Shown piece by piece: positions 34,336 to 45,529 of a stretch of DNA of 64,000 nt. The DNA is taken from assembly GCA_039583875.1 (NCBI GenBank), contig CM077153.1:69944482-70008481 (forward strand), written 5' to 3'. How positions within the stretch are numbered: the stretch's first letter is position 1; the number at the start of each line of letters is the position of its first letter. The DNA comes from Platanthera guangdongensis (Eukaryota; Streptophyta; Magnoliopsida; Asparagales; Orchidaceae). The notes under the pieces are model-generated. The model was not told where the DNA came from and searched no databases. It was given only the letters and a program-made list of their open reading frames with translations. Position numbers and translations under genes: made by a program.

Positions 34336-36242
34336 ATTTCTTTTTATGAAACTAACATGTTTTACAAGGAGAAGATTCCTTCTACCAGTGAAAACTTGCA
34401 GGAACCACATCTGTATGAGAATTTGGATAAATTGACCCTCACCAATGAGGCTATTAGCCATCCTTCTGCACATATTGCTGAAGATAGTGAAGATGAAGAC
34501 ACTGAACTCAGTGAAGAGCCAACAATAGCTATAATTCCACAAGAGGAATTAATTCCCCAAGCTGTTGCTCAACCAACTTCTCCTACTGAATTTGTTACAC
34601 TTAGAGATCACCTAGTATCTCAAGTGATTGGAGACATGTCAGTGGGTGTGCATAAATGGCATCAACTCCACCAGGACATGATGCATGCCTGCTTCATATC
34701 TCAAACTGAGCACCAATCCATAAAAGATGTTGAGCAAGATCCACACTGGATCATTGCAATGCAAGAGGAGCTCAACCAATTTGAGAGATGTAGAGTTTGG
34801 TATTTAGTTACAAGACCCAAAGACTACCCAGTCATTGGAACTAAATGGGTATTTAGAAATAAACTAGATGTTCAAGGTCTTATCATCAGGAACAAGGCAA
34901 GACTAGTTGCTCAAGGATACAGACAAGAGGAATGCATAGATTATGACAAGACATTTGCCCCTGTTGCAAGGATAGTAGCAGTAAGGATATTTTTAGCTTA
35001 TGAAGCATACAAGAAGTTCACAGTATACTAAATGGATGCCAAGAGTGCATTCCTTAATTGTGAACTTAAATAAGAGGTTTATGTAGAACAACCACCAGGT
35101 TTTATTTCTCTTACTCATCCCTCTTTTGATTTCAAATTGCATAAGGCTCTCCATAGTCTAAAGCAAGCTCCAAGAGCTTGGTATGAAATATTAGCTAGCT
35201 TTCTCTTAGAGCATAAAATTTCTAGAGGAATAGTAGATATGACTTTATTTATAACGCATCATCATGATAAAATCTTGTTATTACAAATATGTGTAGATGA
35301 CATTAAATTTGATTCTACAGATTCCAAACTATGCAAAAGATTCTCCAACCATATGCATTCCAAGTTTGAAATGAGTATCATGGGTGAGCTCTCCTACTTC
35401 CTTGGTCTCCAAGTGAAGCAGTCCCCTAATGACATCTTCTTATTTCAATCCAAATATGCTAAGGAGCTAATTAAAAGGTTTAGGATGGTTGATGCTTCAA
35501 CAAAGAAAACACCTATGGCTACAAATGCTGTGATTGATTCTGATGAACATGGGAAACCTGTAGATCAGAAATTATATAATGCCATTGTTGGGTCCCTATT
35601 ATATCTTACAGCAAGTAGACCAGACATTATGTTTTCTACATGTCTTTTGCTAAGTTCCAGGTGAACCCTAAAAAATCTCACCTTATTTTCTTAAAAAGAA
35701 TTTTGAGATATATAAAGAGTTGCCCTAATTTAGGACTCTAGTATCCGACTGAGTCAGAATTTGAGTTAACTAGATACTCTGATGCTGACTTTACTTGATG
35801 TAGAGAGGACATAAATAGCACATTAGGGACATGTCAGTTCCTTGGTGATAGGCTAGTATTTTGGTTTTGCAAGAAGGAAACATCTGTGTCTACTTCAACA
35901 ACTGAAGCTGAGTATATAGCAGCTGGCAGTTGTTGTTCACAGATGCTGTGGATTCAAAACCAACTCCTTGATTATGGTATCAACTTAAATAATTCAACTC
36001 TACTTTGTGATAATACCAGTGCAATTTCTATTGCACAGAATCCAGTGCATCATAGTAGAACTAAACATATCGATGTAAGACATCATTTCATTAGAGTGTG
36101 TGTTGACAAAAAGAAAATTAATCTCACCTTTGTCTCTACTGATTTGCAAAAGGCAGATATCATCACCAAACCCATGCATGAGAAGAAACATCCATTCTTT
36201 ATGAATCTGCTAGGCATAATAAAGGGAGATGCATTAATTTAA
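34336..36242 (+). pseudogene. Sirevirus pol: RT and RNase H remnant
   Basis: Starts where the homologous copy reads DETNMSFKEKIP (here MFYKEKIPSTSENLQ), near the end of integrase. [48 protein letters not shown]. The second box MDAKSAFLN follows a TAA (Gln in the sister copy). The catalytic box reads QICVDDIKFDST instead of [10 protein letters not shown]. RNase [41 protein letters not shown]. Stops near 35031 and 35071; one base is lost near 35660 (SRPDIMFSTCLLLSSR), and another stop lies near 35741. Dead. Confidence 0.92.
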
Positions 36243-36633
36243 CTTTTTGTCTGTGGTCGAAGAATTTGCCACATTTCGTCGAACGAATATCGATGAACTG
36301 AGAAAAGTTCTTGAGAAATTCGTCCACCTGAGATCGACGAACTCTCTGTGATAAGTTCTATTCATCGAACCGAGATCGATGATATTGCTTCAGAAAATGT
36401 TTTGTCGCCCTGAGCACGACGAAATGTTTTCCCTTCTTCAGACTGAGACCAACGAACTCTTTCATCATTAAAAGTTTTCGTCAACCTGAGATCGAAGAAT
36501 TTCATTTTTTTTGTCAGACGGAGTTTGCCGCTTCATATTCTGAAAACCATATAACTAGGTTTTCCTCGAGCTCCATCTCGCGCTTTCTGTTCCCCTTGCA
36601 CTTGATCTTTCTATTTTCTTTTATAGGCGAACA
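36243..36633 (+). other. Spacer between pol and ORF3, with decayed TCGACGA repeats
   Basis: Noncoding. Degenerate copies of the hairpin unit seen at 63414-63672 are spread over 36245-36510 (for example TCGTCAACCTGAGATCGA and TCGTCCACCTGAGATCGA). It ends in a pyrimidine-rich tract with TATAG at 36622-36626. Confidence 0.7.
36611..36626 (+). promoter_or_regulatory. Splice-acceptor-like site before ORF3 (older Sirevirus)
   Basis: CTATTTTCTTTTATAG, followed by GCGAACA and the ORF3 ATG at 36634. A possible branch sequence TTGAT lies about 20 bp upstream. The same arrangement occurs at 63796-63810 in the other copy. Confidence 0.5.
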
Positions 36634-39600
36634 ATGGCGATTCCGGCGAGCTCTCTGGCAGTGATGAAATTTGATATGGGATTCGACATAGACTTTGAGT
36701 CGTTTCAACATTCTGATCAAGTTTTTCTGGATATACTGAAACTATTTGAGGACCAACAGCTGAAAAACTTCATGACAACCAGAATAAAGATAGCTGCTAC
36801 AGAGATCAGAGAATGGGTGTTCACCTCCTCCACTCCAGATGCCGACACAATGACAAGCACTATATCTGGTGACCAAATTTCACTTTCCCCCGCAGTACTA
36901 ACTGAAATTTTCGGTTTGATGAATGGTGAAGAAGAGTTAGAGATTGATAGTTCTGAATTTGATAACATGCTGAATAAAATCGGTCATATTGGATAGAACC
37001 CAAATAAGCAGTTAAAGAAAATTTTATCTGCTGAATATAAATTTTTAGCCGATGTGGTGGGCAAGGTATTGCTGGGCAAGCATACTGCTCATGACTATAT
37101 TACCAGGCAATAATTTCTGGTAATGTGTGCGGTTGTGAATAAGAAGAAAATGAATTGGTCAAGGATTCTGTTTGAGTTGATAAGGAAGAAGAATAGTAAG
37201 AAAGAAGTTTGTTTTGGAAGTGTTCTTGGGAGTTTTCTAGAGGAAAAAGCATTTAAATCCCTGGTCTCCAAGACCATATTAATTAATGCTTCCAAAAGGC
37301 TAACATGTGCCTTGTTTGGAAGATGGGAGAGGACAATCTCTAAGTCATCCAAGGCTTCCTCCTCTTCCACACCTTCTGAGAGGACAATCTCCAGCCAGTC
37401 CCCACCCTGTTGAAGAAGTTTCCATTCCATCTCTTCCTTCCTCAACACTACCTCCATAAGATGTCCTTCCTTCCACAAGAATCCCTTCACCTCCTCCACA
37501 ACAACAACCATCCTCAATTATTCCCCCTACTTGTAACGCCCCGAAACTCAAAAGAGCGAAGGGGGACGTTTTGGGCCAGTTTGGGTTCTGGCTGCAGGCA
37601 CACGGCCTGGGACACGGGCGTGTCCCAGGGCGTGTCAAGCCTGTGTCGACACTAAGACGGGGTATCGATGCTTTGGTCTCGAAACTGTGTCGAGACAAGG
37701 CACATGGCCTGCGACACGGGCGTGTCGCAGGGCGTGTCGACCCGTGTCGACACTTAGCCGCGAAGTCGTCGAGCTTTACTCGACGATTCGTCGAGACAAG
37801 GCACACGGCCTGTGACACGGGCGTGTCGCAGGGCGTGTCGACCTGTCTCGACGATCGACCCGGGGAGTCGACGAGAATGTCTCGACGATCGTCGAGACAA
37901 GGCACACGGCCTAGGACACGGGCGTGTCCAAGGCCGTGTCATCAAGTCGTCGATCTTCACTCGACGAAGTGTCCCGTGTACACGGCGTGGGGTCCAGGCG
38001 TGTCAAGGTGACACGGTCAAGGACACGGGCGTGTCCTAGAACCCGTGCAGTGCTCGGGTTGATTTTGGGGGAAAAATCATGGGGTACACGGCCGGTCACA
38101 CGGCCGTGTCAGGTGGAACACGGGCGTGTCAGCTCGAACACGGGCGTGTTCGATACCCATGTGAGGTTCCAGGTGATTCGATTTTGACGGCGAATGCGGC
38201 ACACGGCCCTGGACACGGGCGTGTGCCAGTCCGTGTTCGGTCCAGATTGGGCATTTCAGTCCCGAATCGAAGCCGTTCATTTCCTTGACTGAAGATCCAA
38301 CGGCTGGGGGTTGTTCCTGAAGGGATATACCCGTGAGTGGACTTAGAAAACCCTCACTTTTCATACCTTATCATCTTTCTAAATCCCTGGAGAGAGAGGA
38401 GAGCCAAGGGAGGAAGAAGGAGCTAGATCCGCCATTGGAGGAGCTTCGGAGCTCCGAATCGCAAGCCGACTCCGGATCCACGGAGGCAACGCTAGTGCGG
38501 TGATTTTCATCTGATAACTTTTCAATGGCGCCAAAGAGGAACTCAAGGGTAACGATCCTCATCTTGAGCATGAATAGCTCTCTTTCTTTGCATAGGAAGC
38601 CCGCTCTCGCGAGTTTGCGGAGAGTTGGAGGCATTCCTTCGGGTAGATATGTGTAGTCCCCGTTGTGTAGAGTCCGTGAGCGAGAACGGACATAGGCATG
38701 ATGTGTGAAGCCTACCCGGACATGTTGGTCTGGATCGGTGATGTTGCATTGCAAAATGCCGGAGAAGACTCCGTACTATTGGTTGTTTTCGGGTTTTCTA
38801 CGCGGTAGATTGCAGCAGGGAGCCTTGGGGACTAACCCAAAGGTGCACCCGGAAAACTGGGCGGATACGAAATCTTTCCAACTTGGTGGCCTGAGAGCCA
38901 ACTTGAACATAACCGAGTTATGTGACTTGCGATAGAATGGGACTCGGTAAAAGTTTGACCCGCGCAAATGGCTTAAATTGTCGTTGCGATGTGAGCACGG
39001 GTTAGATGGAACCGTACCCGCTCTATGTCGTTCGGTTAAAGAGACCTAAGGTTACGTGGCACTTGCCGTTGGCATAGATGTGAGTCTTCGGCGGTCAATG
39101 GCTTAAATTGACGTGACCCATGCCAAGAAGACAAATTGCTCATAGGTTTGGCCGTCTAAGTGGAGGTGGTGAGTCCGGAATGTTAATGGTTTTAATTGAC
39201 GTGACATCGACCGGTTCACCGAGAATGTTCCCTGAGTGCACGGGGCGTGTGGCCGTACGAGCCAACGTCTGTGATGTTATGGCTATGGTTATAAATTACT
39301 CGCTTATGCTAATGAAATGCAGGGAAGGAGCATCGCCGCCCCGAGTTGGGGGCGAGATCGTTATAATTTGGTCAGCATTGCTGACCGTTGCCTTGTTTTG
39401 CCACCGTGCGGTGGTTTGTTGCTTGCAGGTGCAGCTGGACCAAGCGGTCAATAGCGGGCTAAAGCCCTTTTTGCGAAGCCGGCCCTCGAAGGCCCAAGTA
39501 GAAGTGTTTACTGTTTTATTCATGTATGACCGGCCTGCGCGCCGTGGTTTGTAAAACATGTAATATTCAAGTGAAACATTTTGTAAGGCCTTAAGGCTTG

Positions 39601-41789
39601 TTTTGAGTATTTTGTATAACATTCCTATTTTGTATTAGTGGACATTCGTACTTTGATGCTGGGTTCTTATTTACAACTTTATAAACTGCTTCCGCTAGAA
39701 TGCTCTGTGTAGGATGTTGAGATTGGTTGGATGGTTTCCATAAGTAACCACCCGGTCTGTCTGTGGTTTATGGCGTCGGGCCCCGGCCGGACCTACTACT
39801 ATATGCTATGCGACGGATAGGGGGTGTTACACTACTTCAGCTCCAAAACCACCTACCTTACCAATGCATAAACAAACACATACTAAAACTCCAGAACACA
39901 TCACACCACGTCCATCTCCATTACCACCTCATCTTACTGACATACATCCTCATACATTCATGTCATCCCCCATATTTGATTTGCTCACCTCCTTACCATC
40001 TACACCAACCTCACCTCAACATGATATCTCCACTCCTATTCCATCTCCTGCTGCAACACCTTCTCAGGATGACATCATGCAAGATGTTGTTCCTTTTGAT
40101 ATCATTTCGTCCATCCATCCATCTATGTCCACTCCAACTTATCCTGAGTTTATGAATATGGATTCTCCTTCCATTTCCACCCTCCAAGAGCACATCACTC
40201 CAGTAATCAGGCAACTTATTATAGAGGCAATCACACCTCTTGCTGCCTCCATCTCATCCCTTGCTGCCCTATTTGCTGCCTCCTCTGTCCCTTATTCTAG
40301 GGGCCTAATTCCAGTATCCACTGAAACCAGGAAGTGGGAGATACTTTTTGAAGAAGCAGCTCCAGTAGCAGTAGTTCCAACAGTTGCAGCAGTTACAGCA
40401 GCAGCAGGTGATACTAAAATGGTATGTACAGATACAGTAATAGAAATTCCAGAGATTATAACTACTGTTGGTGATTACATTATAAATCCCACGGTTAATC
40501 TAGATTCTTTACTAGATTCTTTCAATTTTGTTTATAACAGTATTCTACCCAGTTTTGATGTACAACAATCTAGAGATATTGTACCCTATACTTCCCCAAT
40601 AAGCCTTGCAGTTGCTAAGCAACTAAAGGCAAGTTTTGCAGAAGCAGAGCCACTCTCAGTATCAGTCCCCAAGGCTATTTCCCCTCCTAAGGTTATCTCC
40701 CCTCCTACTTATAAAATTGATGATAGTCCTTTACCAAACCAGGATGATATTATTCTTGCTGATATAGAAGAAGAAATCCAGACTATTTTTGAAAATGTTG
40801 CAGAGCAAATAATTCGAGTTCAACCTCAAGCTGAGAAGTAGATATCTAAAGATATTCTGATAGAAATTGATGGTATGTATGATAACCCTCCAAGATCCTC
40901 TGATGATGATAATGATGATGAAGATTTTGATGAATCTGATGATCCAAAAGCTAAGAAGATGATTGATAAGAAAAGGAAAGCTCCTGCTAAGGCACTTCCA
41001 AAGCCCAATCCAAATACAGACACTCCCTACTACATTCTACATAAGATTACTCCTTACCCATGGATGCATTCATGGATGTGGCTATCTAAAAATGAGAAAA
41101 ACGCTAGGAAAAAAGTAGAAGGTAATCTCCTCCTCCTCCTTCTCAAAGGAATTGGAGACGTCCTCCTCCTCCTCCTCCAGCAAAAGGTGCTTCAGGGAAT
41201 GTGTCTCAGAGATCTACCTCTCACATTCAAACATACCAAAGGCAACAAGACAGATCTCTCAAGATCTCATTTCCAAGGAAGTATTCAACAGAAACACTCC
41301 TCAAGCAGCAGCAGACAACAACAACAACAATATCAGAGGCACAACATGCAATAGAAAGTATCTGAAGTTAATCAAGCTGAAAAAGATAATTGTATTGGAA
41401 GACCTGAATCTCCACCAGTTCCTTTTGTTGATCCTGAATAAGAAAATACTTTAAAGATCGCTAGATTTCAAGAACTGGTTTGTCTCTCTCTGATAAACAA
41501 AGCTAAAGCTGAAGGCAAAGATCCCTCTCAGTACTCTACAATGTCATCCTATAGAAAAGAAGAACTCAAGAGGTATGCAAAAGCTAATAAGTTTTTCAAT
41601 GTATATGACTATATAAATCTGCATCCTGAAGCAATAGTACCAAGGGCCACTTCTTGCTACATAATTGGAGCATCAGACATGACTATGTCAAAAAGTGAAG
41701 CTGCTAATCCAAATAGAGAAATCATATTCAGACAACCCTCTGATGAATCTGAAAAAGCTGAGAAAGAAAAGCCAAAGAAGAACAAATAA
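36634..41789 (+). pseudogene. Sirevirus ORF3 (downstream of pol), interrupted by a solo LTR
   Basis: ATG 36634. The N-terminal part (36634-37413, one frame with stops at 36994 and about 37111) reads SSLAVMKFDMGFDIDFESFQ, FMTTRIKIAATEIREWVF, EYKFLADVVGKVLLGKH, VVNKKKMNWSRILFELIRKK. The spacing resembles the plant-transposon protein placed after pol in Sireviruses. A Pro-rich stretch follows, split by the solo LTR at 37532-39831. Next come an Ala/Thr/Pro-rich section (39864-40841), an acidic-then-basic section (SDDDNDDEDFDESDDPKAKK), and a Lys-rich C-terminus ending KEKPKKNK at 41789. Without the LTR the reading region is about 2.85 kb. I see no clear transmembrane segment, so Env identity is not supported. 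Function unknown. Confidence 0.75.
37532..39831 (+). repeat. Solo LTR, chromovirus family A, with CTACT target duplication
   Basis: 2300 bp, starting TGTAACGCCCC and ending GGGGTGTTACA, flanked on both sides by CTACT (37527-37531 and 39832-39836). It lies in the Pro-rich part of Sirevirus ORF3. At 37600-38240 it carries many copies of GACACGGGCGTGTC-type palindromes, including TGCGACACGGGCGTGTCGCA at 37710-37729. TCGTCGA-N7-TCGACGA units are at 37766-37786 and 37947-37967. No internal sequence is left, as expected after LTR-LTR recombination. Confidence 0.96.
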
Positions 41790-41938
41790 CTGTTATGTTT
41801 ATTTTTTATTTTATGAACTCTATCTGTTAATCATGAAACACTTATGTACATATCTGTTGGATATTTTATTTTTCCGCCAGATATATTTTATCATGCTTTG
41901 TGATTATTTTATTTAATTTTTATTAGTGACCTCAGCCA

Positions 41939-41951
41939 AATAGGGGGAGAT
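41939..41951 (+). other. Polypurine tract of the Sirevirus
   Basis: AATAGGGGGAGAT directly before the 3' LTR start TGTTGGATCC at 41952. Primes plus-strand DNA synthesis. Confidence 0.85.
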
Positions 41952-43543
41952 TGTTGGATCCTTAGTTTGGATTTGGGCTAGGTTCACTAGTTAGGATGAG
42001 TTTGACCCACATTGTATAGGCAGGGTCAAGTCTATGAGTCCTAGAGTTTAGGCTAGTTATTACGTTCTACCTTCATAGACCAGCTAGAAGAGGACCTCAT
42101 TTGACCTAGACTTAGAAGAATTCAGAGTTAAAATTGTCAATTTGAAATTCTTCGAACTCAGCTCGACGATCGTCGATCTCAGATCGACGAACTCAGAGTT
42201 AATTCTCTGAGTTAATCTCGACGATATTCGAGCTCAGGTCGACGATCTATTCATTCAGACAGATTCTCTGATCGACGAATTCTGGAGTTCAACTTCAATA
42301 GATTCTTTCCAATTTATTTTCTCTGAACTCTGCTCGATGAAGACAGATTCTTAGCTCGACAAACTTAGAGTGCAGAATTGGATAGTTATTTGTAGAATGT
42401 AGTTCACTGAGCTTAGGTCAACGAACAGGATTTATCAGCTCGACGAACTTGGAACTCTGGTCGATGAATTCGGTTCAGAGCTCCACGAATTCTGCCCCAA
42501 GCTTAGTTCACTGAGCTTAGATGTTTTCCTTATTCTGTCCTTATTTCTTATATCATTTAGCAGTAATTTTCTGAGTAATTAATGTTTATATTCCCCTGAA
42601 TATAGCCGTTATTGGCAGCATTAATTATGGTCTTCGTCAGGATTAATTACTTGCTTAATTTATTAGGATAGTTGGGGAAACTCATTAAAGGTTATATTCT
42701 CCAGCCGTTTCATTCTCAAGGACAATCAGTAATTAATGCTTGGAATTCAAATTTTCAAAGGAGAATTTTGACAGCAGAATATAAAAGAGATTTTTCTCTT
42801 CTTAGACAAGCAGTTGTAAGACTAAGAAGATAACAGACAGAGAGGCAACACAAGAAAGAGCATATAGAGAAAAGATATAGAGCTCTCTCCCTGTGTAGAA
42901 AGCACTTTGTTTTTCGCTTGTACTTTCTGAAGATTGAAGAACAACAACAATCAAACATCAAGAGTCTTCTTCAACTTCTACTCCAGGAATATTCAAGGAC
43001 AACAACTCTGAATCAGTCAGAAATTCCTGGATCACTTCAAGACAAGGCTGAATACCTACACCCTGAGCAAGGCTCCAAGCTTTCTGAACCATTATTATTT
43101 CAGAAGGAGCTTTGACACCAGCATTCGACTAGTCTTATCTATTGTATAGAGAAAAGAGAAGACAAAATCAACTATCTTAACCTCCTGTAAAAGTGTTTAT
43201 TAACTCCCTTCAAAAGTTTATTCTTGGTTTTTTGGCACCTGATCAAAAGCCTAAAGGGTTGTGAGATCTCCCCGGAAATAAATCTTGTGGTCGCAGTCAC
43301 CTAATCAAAAACCTGATAGTGAATTCCTACCAGGGTGGTAGAAGAGTGGATGTACCTAGTTTGGGGAACCACTATAAAATTCTTCTGTTGTCTGGTTGCC
43401 TATTTTCTCTATGTTCTTGCAGTGCTGTGATAGTATAGATTTGCTTAGATTGCATTTCCTTTTATACTACTCTATTATCACCTAAGTTACTCTATTCACC
43501 CCCCCCCCCCTCTAGAGTAATCAGATCTATCCCCTATATTTCA
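41952..43543 (+). repeat. Sirevirus 3' LTR
   Basis: 1592 bp, TGTTGGATCC to TATTTCA. TCGACGA-type repeats at 42150-42500, TATA box TATAAAA at 42780, and conserved 3' blocks shared with 57.5-57.95 kb (GTGGTAGAAGAGTGGATGTA, CTATTCACCCCC, CTCTAGAGTA). Confidence 0.92.
42780..42786 (+). promoter_or_regulatory. TATA box of Sirevirus LTR
   Basis: TATAAAAGAGA, about 280 bp downstream of the TCGACGA array. Confidence 0.6.
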
Positions 43544-44124
43544 AGGTCCTCGAAGCAGTAAATAGAGCTGGCCGGTAGTTGGTCAAACCACTCTCTTCCC
43601 TTCTCCATGAGGGTGATGGAGAAGAGCCGGCAATTGATGCCATCTGACATCTGCCAGATCGAGACCACGTCCTCGAACCACTGGACGTGCTGGACTGGGT
43701 CTCCCTTCCCAATGTAGTAAGATATCTCGGGTTCCCTGAACCCCTCTAGAACTGGGGCTAAGAAAACCAACTCACTAAAGGGGCTGCCTCCCCCCATTTG
43801 GCGAGTTGGATTATCTCACGCCCCCATATCACCGAACCGGTCTTCGCTTGCCCAGCCGGGGAAGAGCACGCGACCAGGGAGCTCACATCCCCTTCCTTCC
43901 TCGGCATCCTCCTTCCCAGCCCACCTGCCGGGAGCTTCCTAGCCCACAGACGGGGTGACGGTGATTGGAATGACAAGAGTTGAGCACTCAGCCCAAATGC
44001 TTAGTCCGAACTTGATGAGTATGATCACCTCCCACCTGAAGTCTTCGAACATCCCCACCATAGCCAGAGGTGGTGTGGGTGGTGAGTCGGACCTGTCTGA
44101 ACCTTTTCCTTCTCCTCTTTCCAT
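43544..44124 (-). pseudogene. Tat gag, N-terminal piece
   Basis: Start ATG on the minus strand at 44124 (GSDRSDSPPTPPLAMVGMFE). Stops near 43939 and 43798 interrupt the N-terminal section. The gag domain begins at about 43797: LVFLAPVLEGFREPEISYYI, GKGDPVQHVQWFEDVVSIWQ, MSDGINCRLFSITLMEKGRE, WFDQLPASSIYCFEDL. It is then cut by the Sirevirus at 43543 and resumes at 34032. This capsid protein would package element RNA. Confidence 0.85.
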
Positions 44125-44179
44125 CTATCCTGCTGAAGATTTTCTGTGCTGACCACTATCCACACTCATCGCACCAAGA
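44125..44179 (-). other. Tat leader with candidate primer binding site
   Basis: On the minus strand TCTTGGTGCGATGAGTG follows the LTR end (GGTTTCAACA). TGGTGCGATGAG is in the right place for a PBS, but I cannot assign the tRNA with certainty. The leader is only about 55 bp. Confidence 0.5.
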
Positions 44180-44551
44180 TGTTGAAACCGAAAACTCGGT
44201 CACTGTGGAGTTCACCCTTGGGGAATGGGTAATCGCAGACTTACTTCTCTGCTGCGAGCTGAACAACAAAGGAAAAGAAACAAGGGACTGACCCAAGGGC
44301 TCGACTTGGAGGTCCCACCACACACTTGGAAGATCTTATAGAGCTTCCCCTCCTTGGCCAAAGGCTGAGCTAAGGCTACCTTAGAAAGCACAAGAAGTTC
44401 TGAACACTAGGAAGCACGCCTTTTGAGGTGCCACTTGGGTCTTATTTTTATATTTCTAAAAATGGCCTGCAAATAGCCAACCTCCGCAATTTTGAACAGC
44501 TATATGCAGCCCAACTAGATCTGCCAATATTGTATCTCCACTGTTCTAACA
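44180..44551 (-). repeat. Tat 5' LTR (short)
   Basis: 372 bp, minus-strand ends TGTTAGAACAGTGG and GGTTTCAACA. Its position is consistent: it directly precedes the PBS and gag of the Tat element. The right boundary rests only on the TG/CA ends, since no second LTR remains in the window for comparison. Confidence 0.55.
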
Positions 44552-44610
44552 AGATATTCGCACCCCTGACGTGGTTAAAATGGTAAAAAAATACCTCATA
44601 GGAGACTGGG

Positions 44611-44814
44611 CGAGTGGAGCAACATCACTCAACGCCATATCCAGGCAGGTGCCGAGAGAGTCGAGTGGAGCAATGTCACTCAACGCCATTGCCAGGAGGG
44701 CGACGAGAGCATCGAGTGAAGCAAAATCACTCAACACTAAAGCCAGGAGGGCACCGAGAGTGTCGAGTGGAGCACCATCACTCAACGCAAAAGCCAGGAG
44801 GGCTCCAGCCCGTT
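44611..44814 (+). repeat. Four tandem 51-bp repeats
   Basis: Units begin at 44611, 44662, 44713 and 44764, exactly 51 bp apart. Each starts CGAGTGGAGC (or CGAGTGAAGC) and contains TCACTCAACGC and CCAGGAGGG. They lie 60 bp outside the Tat LTR. Because 51 is a multiple of three the array is open in several frames, but I see no reason to call it coding. Confidence 0.9.
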
Positions 44815-45529
44815 GATACTACAGAATGAATTCCAGAAGAATAGCTGGGCGAGTAGCCCGTTGATACCTTCACTCGCCCGGGGCGGTCTGGGATTATTAC
44901 TACAGAAGTAATTCCAGAAGAATTGAGTTCGCCAAGCTTTGTTCGATGAATCTAGGATTCTAACTCACGAAGTCAGCTTGAAGAATGCCGAGCTCCGCTC
45001 GACGAACGATGAGCTCCATTCGACAAACGCTGAGCTCCACTCGACGAACAATGAGCTCCATTCGACAAACGCCGAACCCTACTAGACAAACGTCGATCTC
45101 CGTTCGATGAATGTCGAGCCCTGCACGACGAACTTTGATCTCAACCCGAGCTCGGTTTGACGAACCCCGGGCGGACGCGGGCTAGATGGGCCTGCTCGCA
45201 CAGCACGCCTGCCTAGCTTTGGCGGGAGCGAGCTGGCCATTCTGAATTCTCCCGCATGATGTTCCAGCATGGACAGGTCGCCTTGGTCCGGTCTTCCTGT
45301 CTGGTGGACCCACTCGGCGAACACGAGGTTGTACACCTTCGTCCCTCACATCGTTCTTTGGTTCTGGACTAACCATGCAGCAGTATCCTGGTAGACTCTA
45401 GTGTTGAGGCTTAGGGATTCTGGACTATGCGATAACACACCTACACACCTTTGTTTCTGCTTTGTTAGTCTTTTGCAAATTTCCCCTATATTTGCAAAAC
45501 ACTGACACTTGTTTCCTGTTACTTCTCCA
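44815..45529. other. Noncoding block before the chromovirus gag, with TCGACGAAC repeats
   Basis: Probably LTR/leader of the following + strand chromovirus, but no TG start, PBS or end can be fixed. At 44988-45140 it holds about six diverged units of the form GAGCTCCNNTCGACGAACG. A local duplication, TACAGAA..AATTCCAGAAGAAT, occurs at about 44818 and 44899. Confidence 0.5.

Larger units (their letters stand above)
34033..43543 (+). mobile_element. Sirevirus-type Copia element, internally deleted, with nested solo LTR
   Basis: Flanking 5-mers AGCTC (34028-34032) and AGGTC (43544-43548) form a target duplication with one mismatch inside Tat gag. Contents: 5' LTR stump (34033-34335), RT/RNase H part of pol, spacer, ORF3 interrupted by a family A solo LTR, polypurine tract, 3' LTR (41952-43543). 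The rest of the 5' LTR, the PBS, gag, protease and most of integrase are missing through a deletion whose junction lies in TTCAT at 34331-34335. The complete relative starts at 56429. Confidence 0.92.

Noticed and set aside
37571..38364. Overlapping ORFs on both strands with CDTGVS/HGRV-like repeats
   Set aside because: They come from translation of the GACACGGGCGTGTC palindromes in the LTR, which are open in several frames on both strands.
38543..38754. A small ORF shared with 53373-53573
   Set aside because: Shared only because both lie in copies of the family A LTR; the two frames end differently and no start or codon pattern supports a gene.
36634..41789. ORF3 called as an envelope glycoprotein
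   Set aside because: Position after pol is env-like, but I see no signal peptide, transmembrane segment or cysteine pattern to support it.
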